A stretch of DNA of 64,000 nt from Gordonibacter sp. An230 (lineage in GTDB: Bacteria > Actinomycetota > Coriobacteriia > Coriobacteriales > Eggerthellaceae): the NCBI RefSeq assembly GCF_002159915.1, contig NZ_NFJP01000007.1, forward strand, positions 62,001 to 126,000, read 5' to 3'. Made by a program: the position numbers and the translations under genes. How positions within the stretch are numbered: position 1 is the stretch's first letter; each line of letters begins with the position of its first letter. Positions 55,575 to 63,461 of the stretch are shown here, piece by piece. A model generated the notes under the pieces. That model made no database searches. It saw only the letters and a list, made by a program, of their open reading frames with translations, and was not told the DNA's origin.

Positions 55575-56582
55575 TCAAAGAAGGGCGACGTCCTCTGGCT
55601 GCACGGCGTTCCCCCCAGCTTCGGAAGAGGGCTCGGAGCCGTCGCCTTCATCGCCGGTAGCTTCCCCGGTTCCGACGTCCCCGCCTTCCCCGCCGAGAAC
55701 CTCCGACTCGCCGTCATCCTCCGAACCCGTCGATGCGGCCGACGCACCCTCGGTCAAGGGCGTCGCGGACAGGTCGAGAGGCCCACCGAGCCATTTCGTC
55801 TCGATAACCGAGATCACACCGTTCCCGGTGAGCGAGGCGAGCGCATCGGAAACAGCCGTCTTGAGATCGGTGTTGCTGTCGAGCACGCCTACGCTGTAAC
55901 CGCTCGGTTGCTGCATGAGCGCAACGATGTGCACATCGTCGCCGGCATTGTGCGCAGCGTAGGTTCCGATGACCGCGTCGGCGGCAACATACTGCACCTG
56001 GCCTGACTCCAGCTCGGAGAACGCGTTCTTGAGGTTGTCGGTGGTGGTGATGGTCCCTTGGTCAAACTCGTTGGTGACGGCCCAAGCGCTCTTCGAGGAT
56101 ATTTGGGCGGCTACGGAGGGCTCCGAGTCGTTCGTGGGAACCTCGGCGTTCGGCTCTGCGGAGAAAAGGGCCACTGCGGTGGGCAGATAGGCCTCCGACT
56201 TCCAGAACGCCGCGTCGGTGTCGGACTTGTCGACGCCCATGACGATATCGACGCGACCGTCCGAAAGAGCCCCCTCCAGATCTGCGCCGACGTCAACGAC
56301 CTCGAGCTTCAAACCGAAGCTGTCCGCCAAAGCGGCGGCAACATCCACGTCCACGCCGACGATCTTGCCGGAATCGGAGAGCTGCCCGGCAAGCGGCGCG
56401 CTGTCCGCGTTCACGCCGACGCGCAGCGTGCCGTCCTTTCCGATGGTCGGAGACGAGAGCGTCGGGGTCTTGTCGGGCGGCGTGTAGGCCTCCTTCGACG
56501 AGCAACCCGACAACGAGACGAGCAGAGCCGCAGCGCACGCGACCGCAAGACAGCAGGTCGCGAGCCTCTTCATGCGCTTCAT
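55575..56582 (-). CDS. Family 3 solute-binding lipoprotein (amino-acid type), orphan
   Basis: Extracytoplasmic ligand-binding protein of the polar amino acid family. The 335-residue protein has a lipoprotein signal ending SLSGC and the SBP_bac_3 fold (TLRVGVNADSAPLAG, KIVGVDVDVAAALADSFGLKLEVV, GRVDIVMGV). After about residue 275 comes a long acidic Gly/Ser/Glu tail (SEDDGESEVLGGEGGD) that is not part of the fold. No permease or ATPase is adjacent. GGAGG lies ten bases before ATG 56582; the frame opens at 56717. TATCCT at 56747-56752 predicts a leader of about 160 nt. Confidence 0.87.
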   Translation of the reverse strand: MKRMKRLATCCLAVACAAALLVSLSGCSSKEAYTPPDKTPTLSSPTIGKDGTLRVGVNADSAPLAGQLSDSGKIVGVDVDVAAALADSFGLKLEVVDVGADLEGALSDGRVDIVMGVDKSDTDAAFWKSEAYLPTAVALFSAEPNAEVPTNDSEPSVAAQISSKSAWAVTNEFDQGTITTTDNLKNAFSELESGQVQYVAADAVIGTYAAHNAGDDVHIVALMQQPSGYSVGVLDSNTDLKTAVSDALASLTGNGVISVIETKWLGGPLDLSATPLTEGASAASTGSEDDGESEVLGGEGGDVGTGEATGDEGDGSEPSSEAGGNAVQPEDVALL

Positions 56583-57118
56583 AACCGGTGGGCCTCCATC
56601 TAGCGTGCGTCGTTTGCATGCGCTTCTTCCGACTGACCTAGTCTTTGCCCCCACACTCGCGCACCGGAGCGGAGCTTGCGCCCATGCCCTCTCGCCCGTC
56701 GCGGCGGTATGCCGCATCGAGTAAACGGGCGGTGCGTCTTACCTCTAGGATACGCCATGATCGCCGCGCAGGGCGCGGCTTACGTGGGTCCTTTCGACCG
56801 CATCTGCCGTGGACTGAGGCGAAACGCCCGCAACTACAGACTCGAAAGAAGCATGGCTAGTGTATCAGAACATGAAAAGCCCCGGAAGCCGCGGCGCAGA
56901 ATCTGCGGGAATAGCGCGACCGTCGCCGCATCCGCCCGAATTGCGCGTTCGACGCGCGCCAGCCGCATACGATCATCGCACGCGCCAACCGCATGGAACC
57001 CGCGTGGGAAACGAGAGCGCGGCGCGCGACATCCATGCGGAATCGACGCCGGAAGCGTGTTGGACCGACGAGCGCTCGGCATTATCGCGCGTTGTTCGAA
57101 ACGTGGGGCAGCCCATGC
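56583..57118 (-). other. Divergent intergenic region with long leader of the binding-protein gene
   Basis: About 540 bp without a supported gene. A minus-strand -10 (TATCCT, 56747-56752) would give the binding-protein mRNA a GC-rich leader of about 160 nt with complementary segments (GCACC/GGTGC, GCCCGT/ACGGGC), so it can fold. It matches no riboswitch I know. The right half shows nothing recognisable. Confidence 0.45.
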
Positions 57119-57124
57119 TATCCT
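57119..57124 (+). promoter_or_regulatory. -10 box for leaderless comF
   Basis: TATCCT ends six bases before the comF ATG, leaving no room for a ribosome binding site, so transcription probably begins at the start codon. Confidence 0.5.
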
Positions 57125-57130
57125 CGGCGG

Positions 57131-57955
57131 ATGAGGATCTTCGAAACCGCATTCCCCGACCCGCCCGCAGAGGACCTGCGCGCCACGATGGCGGCGAATC
57201 CGCCCTCGCCGCGGCGCGCAGGTTTTCTGAGCACGGCGAAACTGTACGCTCACGGCGCCGCCGAAGCGTTCGCAGAGACGTTGTGGCCCACCCGTTGCGC
57301 CGTATGTGACGAGCCTGGTGAGGTGTTGTGCGCACGATGCAGCCTCGATCTGCCGCACATCGACTGGTGGCGTGCCTGCCCGCGCTGCGGCGCCCCGTTC
57401 GGACGCGTGCAGTGCAGCGAGTGCAACGACGTGATGCTGGCCGCCTCGGGACGCGATCGCCTGCCCTTCGACGGCTGCGCGAGCGCAGCCGCTTACGACG
57501 ACGCGACGGCCCGCATCGTGCGCACCTGGAAGGATGCCGGCGAACGACGGCTCGCCGACGCCATGGCCGCGCTGATGGCCCCTTTGGTTCCGCCTTCTTG
57601 GCTTGCCGGGAGTCCGGCCGTCGTGCCCGTGCCGGCCACCTCCGCAGCCCGCAGGAAGCGGGGTTTTGACCATATCGACGAGCTTTCGCGAGCAGTGGCC
57701 GAGCGCCTCGGACTGGCTGTGGCGCCCCTGCTGGCCCCGCCGCATGCCCACGATCAGCGCGCGCTCGCCCGCCGCGGTCGCCTGGAGAATATGCAGGGCC
57801 GCTTCGCCCCTTTGCCTGGCGCGAGCGCGCCGTCGTCGGCGATCATCGTTGACGATGTGTGCACCACCGGCGCCACCCTGTTCGCCGCCTCCGACGCCGT
57901 CCGCGCGGCAGGCGCCCGCACCGTTTTCTGCCTCACTTTCGCACGCGTCTGGTAA
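57131..57955 (+). CDS. comF: ComF family protein (zinc ribbon plus phosphoribosyltransferase)
   Basis: Homologue of the competence protein ComF, linked to handling of incoming single-stranded DNA in competent species; its enzymatic role is unclear. Two cysteine pairs form a zinc ribbon (CAVCDEPGEVLCARC and CPRCGAPFGRVQCSEC), followed by a phosphoribosyltransferase domain with the PRPP loop IIVDDVCTTGATL and the family motif RRKRGFDHIDELS. I start at ATG 57131 (MRIFETAFPDPP) because TATCCT lies just upstream; the frame opens at 56993. The product is 274 residues. Confidence 0.9.
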   Translation: MRIFETAFPDPPAEDLRATMAANPPSPRRAGFLSTAKLYAHGAAEAFAETLWPTRCAVCDEPGEVLCARCSLDLPHIDWWRACPRCGAPFGRVQCSECNDVMLAASGRDRLPFDGCASAAAYDDATARIVRTWKDAGERRLADAMAALMAPLVPPSWLAGSPAVVPVPATSAARRKRGFDHIDELSRAVAERLGLAVAPLLAPPHAHDQRALARRGRLENMQGRFAPLPGASAPSSAIIVDDVCTTGATLFAASDAVRAAGARTVFCLTFARVW

Positions 57956-58972
57956 GGAGGCTCTCGCAAAAACCGTACCCGAAAGCCTGTCGGATGCGTC
58001 CGGCCGATGACGAATCGACCCTCTGCCGAGCCGTCGTTCGCAAGGGTCGGGCAGGCCGTTGCGCACGACCTCGGCAGCGGCTTCGCGGAGTTCCTTTCGC
58101 CCAACAAGGCGCCCTGCCGCGTCCGATCGCGAGGAACCGCTCCAAGCTCAACGGGTGCGAGCCCGCGCCGACCTCGACCGAACAGGAAGAGGCGCCGGCC
58201 ATGGCTGAAAACGACGGAAAGCCGCCATCGCGCACGGCGCTTTCCGATAGAAGGCACTCGCCCGAGCGAGCCGACTAAGGATGCGCGGCGAGGGCTTCGC
58301 CGTCGCCGATCCGTCGCCTTCCGAGCGCGGCCTTCCGTCGTTTCCCACCACGGAGCCGATCCGCCCATGCCGCGCCGCAGCCCGCAGGGACCGGAAACGG
58401 CCGGTCGTGCACGGCCCTTCCGACAAGACAAAGCCCTTGTCTCTAGACAGGAGGTCCTTCGCATCGACCGGCCCAACGACCCTGCCCGAGGTCCAGCGAG
58501 CGCGAGCGCTTACCGATGGCGGTTCAACATGGAGGAGAGTATTTCGCCGCCAAACCACCGTTAACACGAACACATGTTCGCCTGATCTCGCACCAACCCT
58601 TCCGACCAGACGTTTCGGATTCCCTTTCCGCCCGACGGGCGGAACCTTCCGAAGCGCTGGCAGAGCCTTGCGAGACAGGCCGTCCTAGACGATGTCAATG
58701 GAGTTTAGCAGCGAGGAAAGCGCGTTTGGCACGGAATTGAGCCCGTGGCAGCGATTCGGTAGTTTTCAGATCGGTTCTTCGCTGCCTCTCGGAAAAACCT
58801 CAGGTCAGTATTCTTTCGATCGTCCATTCCATTGCCACAGATCGAAATTCGCGCCTAAACGCGCAGCGGTCTCCGCCAAATCGCCGCCAGCCGGAGCCGA
58901 GCCAACCGCCGCACCCGTCCCCGAAGCCTTCGCAGAGCCTCCTTCGCCCATTGCGAGCCGATCCGCCGCAGG
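57956..58972. other. Gene-free 1-kb interval with SOS-box-like site
   Basis: No supported gene lies between comF and the convergent glycosyltransferase. The first half is GC-rich. From about 58540 the DNA becomes more AT-rich and contains CGAAC-ACAT-GTTCG (58567-58580), a perfect match to the Gram-positive LexA/DinR box core, and the odd palindrome TTCCGCCCG-A-CGGGCGGAA (58626-58644), which could be a terminator for either flank. Confidence 0.5.
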
Positions 58973-60301
58973 CTACATCATGCGCTCGCTCCGCGACTCG
59001 GCACGGGACGCCTCCGAGAGCTCCGCCACGTCCACCGAGATGCTGTGCCTGATGGGCTTCCAGTTGCACTTTTTCACAAGCGCCACGAGCGCGATGGGCA
59101 CGTAAGTGAGCATGAAGAACGGGAAGGTGAACATGTAGCGCACCTTCTTCGCCGTGGTGGAGCGGATGGAGTCCCACTCGACGAACGTGGTCAGCACGCC
59201 GAACATGAACATGAACACGAGATAGTTCATCAGGCAGAAGCAGATGGAGGACACCGACGAGGCCACCATGATGCCCGTGGACATGGCGCCGGTGAGGCTG
59301 AGGAAGACGATGATGGCGTTGAACAGCACCGACACGATGGTTAAAAGCATGCCCGGAGCGATGGTCATCAGCATATCGTAGCATGCGAAACGCGAACCTT
59401 TCGGATTGGTGGCGACGCCCTTGGCCAAACGCGCTCCATAGTGCCAGAATACCTGATAGAAGCCCTTGGCCCAGCGGAAGCGCTGGTTCCACGAATCGCG
59501 GAAGGTGATGGGCTGCTCATCGTAGAGGACGGCCGTGGGCGTGTAGCTGATGCGCGTGCCCTCGAGGATGCTGTTCGCCGAGAACTCGATGTCCTCGGTG
59601 AGCAAGTGCCACTTCCAGCCGCCGTTCCTTTCTATGATGTCGGCGGCGACGAAAAAGCCCGTGCCGGACACCGCGCAGCTCGTGTTAAGCGTGAGGCGCG
59701 CCTGGTTGAGGAATTTCGCCTCGCGCAGAAACCACACGGCGTAACCGGCGGAGATCCAGTTCGAGTCGTAGTTCTTTGAGTTGCGGTAGCTCGTGGAGGC
59801 CTTCGCGCCGGCATCGAAGGTCTTGTTCATCTCGCGGAAGTAATTCACGTCGAGCACGTTGTCGGCGTCGAAGACGAAGTACGCCTCGTAGCCGCGGTCG
59901 CCGTACTGCTCGCGGATGGCCTGGAAGCCGTAGTCGAGCGCGTAGCCCTTCCCCACCTCCTTCTGATTGAAGCGGGGGAACACGATGGCGCCGGCCTCGC
60001 GGGCCACCTTGGCCGTGTCGTCGGTGCAGTTGTCGGCGATCACGAACACGTCGATGAGGCCTGAAGGGTAGTTCTGCACTTTGATGGAGTGGATGAGGTC
60101 GCCGATGACGGCGCTCTCGTTGCGCGCCGAGATGACGGCGGCGAACTTGTGGTTGCGCTTCGCCTCGAGCCGCTTGGGCTTGCGCGTCAGCACCACGAAC
60201 ACGTAGTAGAGCTGATACGTGTAGCAAATCGTGAACACGAGGAACACGCTGAAGTTGAAGATATCGACGAACGAGATCTGCGAGAAAAACTGGTCCAGCA
60301 C
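58973..60301 (-). CDS. Membrane family 2 glycosyltransferase (processive type)
   Basis: Likely polymerises or transfers sugars at the membrane. The 442-residue protein has an N-terminal membrane helix, a GT-A domain (AAVISARNESAVIGDLI, FVFDADNVLD with the DxD, GTGFFV, LTEDIEFS with the catalytic Asp, and the QRFRWAKG motif like QxxRW), then several C-terminal helices. This is the layout of polysaccharide synthases and N-acetylglucosaminyltransferases. The sugar and product are unknown, and it has no partner glycan genes next to it. Confidence 0.9.
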   Translation of the reverse strand: MLDQFFSQISFVDIFNFSVFLVFTICYTYQLYYVFVVLTRKPKRLEAKRNHKFAAVISARNESAVIGDLIHSIKVQNYPSGLIDVFVIADNCTDDTAKVAREAGAIVFPRFNQKEVGKGYALDYGFQAIREQYGDRGYEAYFVFDADNVLDVNYFREMNKTFDAGAKASTSYRNSKNYDSNWISAGYAVWFLREAKFLNQARLTLNTSCAVSGTGFFVAADIIERNGGWKWHLLTEDIEFSANSILEGTRISYTPTAVLYDEQPITFRDSWNQRFRWAKGFYQVFWHYGARLAKGVATNPKGSRFACYDMLMTIAPGMLLTIVSVLFNAIIVFLSLTGAMSTGIMVASSVSSICFCLMNYLVFMFMFGVLTTFVEWDSIRSTTAKKVRYMFTFPFFMLTYVPIALVALVKKCNWKPIRHSISVDVAELSEASRAESRSERMM

Positions 60302-60760
60302 CTTTGCTCCTTTGTCAGGCCGCCCTTCCTCCTCGCGGCCGTGCCGTCGCGCTCCCGACGATGAGGAGGCGTCCTATCCTTCGAGGACGCCCGCGCCTCC
60401 AATCAAGGATCGCGCAGCGCCGCAGACCCGCCGCGCCGGGGCGTCGAAAGGTCGAGCGCTGTTCCAAACGGATGAGATTATAGCTGCCCACCTGGCGAGA
60501 AGACCGACAACGAAGCTCTTCGTTGCCGTTTCTTCCTTTTTCACCGAAGAAATCACCGGGAAGAACACACGTTCTGCATACGAACTCCATAAGCACCTGG
60601 ACGAATGCTCTCAACCACGCCTCCCGGCGAGCACTTGCCTTCCTGTGTCCTCCGTCCGTTTTATGAAACGGACGATCCCCCTCCAAGGCCGTGCGCCACC
60701 CTGTGATATTCTCAAAAGCCGATCGAATAAGACACGCACACCGCATCGTTTGGAGGCATC
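60302..60760 (+). promoter_or_regulatory. ahcY upstream region with 9-bp inverted repeat
   Basis: About 460 bp without a gene. CGTCCGTTT-TATG-AAACGGACG (60653-60674) is a perfect dyad about 35 bp upstream of a GATATT -10-like box (near 60705), 87 bp before ahcY. GGAGG precedes the ahcY ATG. Confidence 0.6.
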
Positions 60761-62026
60761 ATGCCCGAGAACCACGACATCAAGGACATCAACCTGGCCG
60801 ACGAGGGCCTTGCCCGCATCCTGTGGGCCGACCGCGACATGCCCGTGCTCGCGTCCATCCGCGAGCGCTTCGAGCGCGAGAAGCCGCTTGCGGGCGTGCG
60901 CATCGGCGCCTGCATGCACGTGACCACCGAGACGGCGAACCTCATGCGCGCGCTCACGGCCTCCGGCGCGCAGGTGGCGCTGTGCGCGAGCAACCCGTTG
61001 TCCACCCAGGACGACACGGCCGCCGCGCTCGTGCGCGACTTCGGCATCAGCGTGTTCGCCATCGCCGGCGAGGACGCCGACACCTACAACCGCCATATCG
61101 AGGCCGTCATCGCCACCGACCCGCAGATCATCATGGACGACGGCGCCGACCTCGACACCGCGCTGCACACCCGCTTCACCGACAAGCTGGCCGGCGTGGT
61201 TGGCGGCACCGAGGAGACCACGACGGGCGTCGTGCGCCTCATGTCCATGGCGGCCGAGGGCACGCTCGCCTACCCCGTATTCAACATCAACGACGCCAAC
61301 ACGAAGCACTGCTTCGACAACCACTACGGCACCGGCCAGTCCACGCTCGACGGCATCATCCGCGCCACGAACCGCCTTCTGTGCGGCCGCACCATCGTCA
61401 TCTCGGGCTACGGCTACTGCGGCAGCGGACTCGCCCTGCGCGCGAAGGGCATGGGCATGCGCGTGATCGTGTGCGAGGTGGACCCCTTGAAGGCGCTCGA
61501 GGCGCACATGGAGGGCTACGAGGTGATGCCCGCGGCCGAGGCGGCGCGCTTCGCCGACGTGTGGGTGACCGTCACCGGCAACTGCAAGGTGGTGGACGGC
61601 CCGGCCTTCGAGAACATGAAGGACGGCGCGATCATCTGCAACTCCGGCCACTTCGACTCCGAGATCAACCTCGTGTGGCTTGAGGAGCACGCCGTGAAGA
61701 AGGAGGAGCTGAAGCCGCTCGTGGAGGAGTACACGCTCGCGGACGGCCGCACGGTCATCGTGCTGGCGCAGGGACGCCTCGTGAACCTGTCGTGCGCCGA
61801 GGGGCACCCCGCGAGCGTCATGGACATGAGTTTCGCGAACCAGGCGCTGGCCGCCGAGTACCTCTACCAGCATGCGGGCGAGTTGGAGAACAAGGTGTAC
61901 GACGTGCCGGCCGCCATCGACGAGGGCGTGGCGCGCGTGAAGCTGGAGACGCTCGGCATCGCCATCGACGAGCTCACCGAGGAGCAGATCAAGTACATGA
62001 ACAGCTGGAACTTCGAGACGCTGTAG
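60761..62026 (+). CDS. ahcY: Adenosylhomocysteinase
   Basis: Hydrolyses S-adenosylhomocysteine to homocysteine and adenosine, relieving product inhibition of methyltransferases. At 421 residues it is of the short type common in archaea and Gram-positive anaerobes. The substrate-binding regions (GACMHVTTETANL, ASNPLSTQDDTAA, GGTEETTTGVVRL, FNINDANTKHCFDN) and the NAD loop ISGYGYCGSG (214-223) are intact, as is the C-terminal Tyr-containing dimer tail. GGAGG lies before the ATG. Some relatives prefer S-inosylhomocysteine; this cannot be excluded. Confidence 0.96.
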   Translation: MPENHDIKDINLADEGLARILWADRDMPVLASIRERFEREKPLAGVRIGACMHVTTETANLMRALTASGAQVALCASNPLSTQDDTAAALVRDFGISVFAIAGEDADTYNRHIEAVIATDPQIIMDDGADLDTALHTRFTDKLAGVVGGTEETTTGVVRLMSMAAEGTLAYPVFNINDANTKHCFDNHYGTGQSTLDGIIRATNRLLCGRTIVISGYGYCGSGLALRAKGMGMRVIVCEVDPLKALEAHMEGYEVMPAAEAARFADVWVTVTGNCKVVDGPAFENMKDGAIICNSGHFDSEINLVWLEEHAVKKEELKPLVEEYTLADGRTVIVLAQGRLVNLSCAEGHPASVMDMSFANQALAAEYLYQHAGELENKVYDVPAAIDEGVARVKLETLGIAIDELTEEQIKYMNSWNFETL

Positions 62027-62192
62027 ACCGCACTTGACGAGAGGCGCGAACGGGAGCGGGGCGGCGCGATCCCCGCTCCTCCAAAACAGCCCCGCCCCCT
62101 CGAACCTCCTCGGCCCCTCGGCCTCCTCCCCTGCTCCCCTCGCACCTCTGCTCCCTCCGGTCGCTCTCGCCCAAGGACCAGGCGCATTCGAC

Positions 62193-62297
62193 CTCATCCA
62201 AGCGAACCTCCGCCCTGCCCTTCGCTCTCCGTTGAATTGCTGGGGACGAGGCTTCCTATCGTGGGTACTCATCCAAACGAACCCCTGCCCTGCCCCC
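62193..62297 (+). repeat. Imperfect 30-bp direct repeat upstream of the aldo/keto reductase
   Basis: CTCATCCAAGCGAACCTCCG (start of copy 1, 62193-62222) and CTCATCCAAACGAACCCCTG (start of copy 2, 62268-62297) match at about 25 of 30 positions with a 75-bp period. The flanking interval 62027-62300 has no gene. Confidence 0.55.
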
Positions 62298-62300
62298 CTC

Positions 62301-62331
62301 TTGACTTGGAGTACGCTCCAAAGAGCATACT
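62301..62331 (+). promoter_or_regulatory. MerR-type promoter/operator of the aldo/keto reductase
   Basis: TTGACT (-35, 62301-62306) and CATACT (-10, 62326-62331) are separated by 19 bp, the long spacer typical of MerR-regulated promoters. The palindrome TTGGAG-TACG-CTCCAA (62306-62321) fills the spacer. No merR gene is in the window. Confidence 0.75.
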
Positions 62332-62363
62332 GGACCTCGGCAACAAGACGAGAGGAGCCGGCT

Positions 62364-63461
62364 ATGGAATACCGCACCGTGCCGCGCAGCGGCCAGAGCG
62401 TGAGCGTCATAGGGCTGGGCATGGGCAGCATCCATGCAGCCGACACGAGGGAAGTGGAGCGGACGGTGCGCCTCGCGCTCGATGCGGGCGTGAACCTGTT
62501 CGACTTCATCCCCAGCGAGGCCGCGCCCTTCGAGGGCTACACGCGGGCGCTCAAGGGCCAGCGCGACCGAGCGCTTGTGCAGGTGCATATCGGCGCGGAC
62601 TACACGAGCGGCAAATACGGCTGGACGACCGACGCCGCGCTCGCCATCGGCCAGTTCGAAGAGCGCCTGCGCACGCTGGAAACCGACTACGCCGACTTCG
62701 GCTTCATCCACTGCATCGACGAGGACGCCGACTTCGACAAAGTGATGAACGGCGGCATCTGGGATTACGCATGCCGGATGAAGAAGGAGGGCGTCATCCG
62801 CCACCTCGCGTTCAGCACGCACGACGTGGGGATGGCGCGGCGCTTCCTGGCGACCGGCGCGATGGACTGGGGCATGTTCAGCCTGAACCCCCTGTACGAT
62901 TACACCGACGCGTCGGAGTACGGCAAGGGTGCGGCGGACGACCGCGCGCGGCTCTACCGCGAGTTCGAGGCCGCCGGCGTGGGCATCTCGGTGATGAAGG
63001 CGTTCGCGGGCGGGCAGCTGCTCGACGCGGCGGCGTCGCCATTCAAACGCGCGCTCACCAAGGCGCAGTGCATCCAATACGCGCTCGACAAGCCCGGCGT
63101 GGTATCGGTACTGCCCGGTGTGCGAGGCGAGCGTGATCTGCTGGACGTGCTGGCGTACTTCGACGCCAGCGACGAGGAGCGCGACTACTCCGTGCTGGGC
63201 GCGTTCGCGCCGCCCGCAGCCGAGGGGTCGTGTGTGTACTGCAACCACTGCCAGCCATGCCCGCGGGGCATCCAGATAGGGCTGGCGAACAAGTACTACG
63301 ACCTCGCGCGCTTGGGCGACGCGCTGGCCGCCGACCACTACCGCGGGCTGGAGCGCCATGCGGGCGACTGCATCCAATGCGGCCATTGCGACACGCGCTG
63401 CCCCTTCGGCGTGAGGCAGGGCGCGCGCATGCGGGAGATAGCCGCCTACTTCGGAGCGTAG
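62364..63461 (+). CDS. Aldo/keto reductase with C-terminal 4Fe-4S ferredoxin domain
   Basis: Oxidoreductase of the anaerobic aldo/keto reductase family with an appended Fe-S module. The TIM-barrel part runs from VIGLGMGSIHA to about residue 280 (DYADFGFIHCID, RHLAFSTHD, GVGISVMKAFAGG). The last 70 residues have two cysteine clusters (CVYCNHCQPCP and CIQCGHCDTRCP). The substrate is unknown. AGGAG lies 6 nt before ATG 62364; the frame opens at 62034. The stop overlaps the convergent flavoprotein gene by 16 bp. The product is 365 residues. Confidence 0.92.
   Translation: MEYRTVPRSGQSVSVIGLGMGSIHAADTREVERTVRLALDAGVNLFDFIPSEAAPFEGYTRALKGQRDRALVQVHIGADYTSGKYGWTTDAALAIGQFEERLRTLETDYADFGFIHCIDEDADFDKVMNGGIWDYACRMKKEGVIRHLAFSTHDVGMARRFLATGAMDWGMFSLNPLYDYTDASEYGKGAADDRARLYREFEAAGVGISVMKAFAGGQLLDAAASPFKRALTKAQCIQYALDKPGVVSVLPGVRGERDLLDVLAYFDASDEERDYSVLGAFAPPAAEGSCVYCNHCQPCPRGIQIGLANKYYDLARLGDALAADHYRGLERHAGDCIQCGHCDTRCPFGVRQGARMREIAAYFGA

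Noticed and set aside
56583-56745. A known riboswitch or RNase P RNA in the binding-protein leader
   Set aside because: I compared it with remembered cores (glycine, guanidine, SAM, cyclic di-GMP, RNase P) and found no match; only generic pairing is visible.
60674-60760. S-adenosylhomocysteine riboswitch before ahcY
   Set aside because: The predicted leader is short and lacks the conserved SAH riboswitch core; a protein-binding dyad is visible instead.
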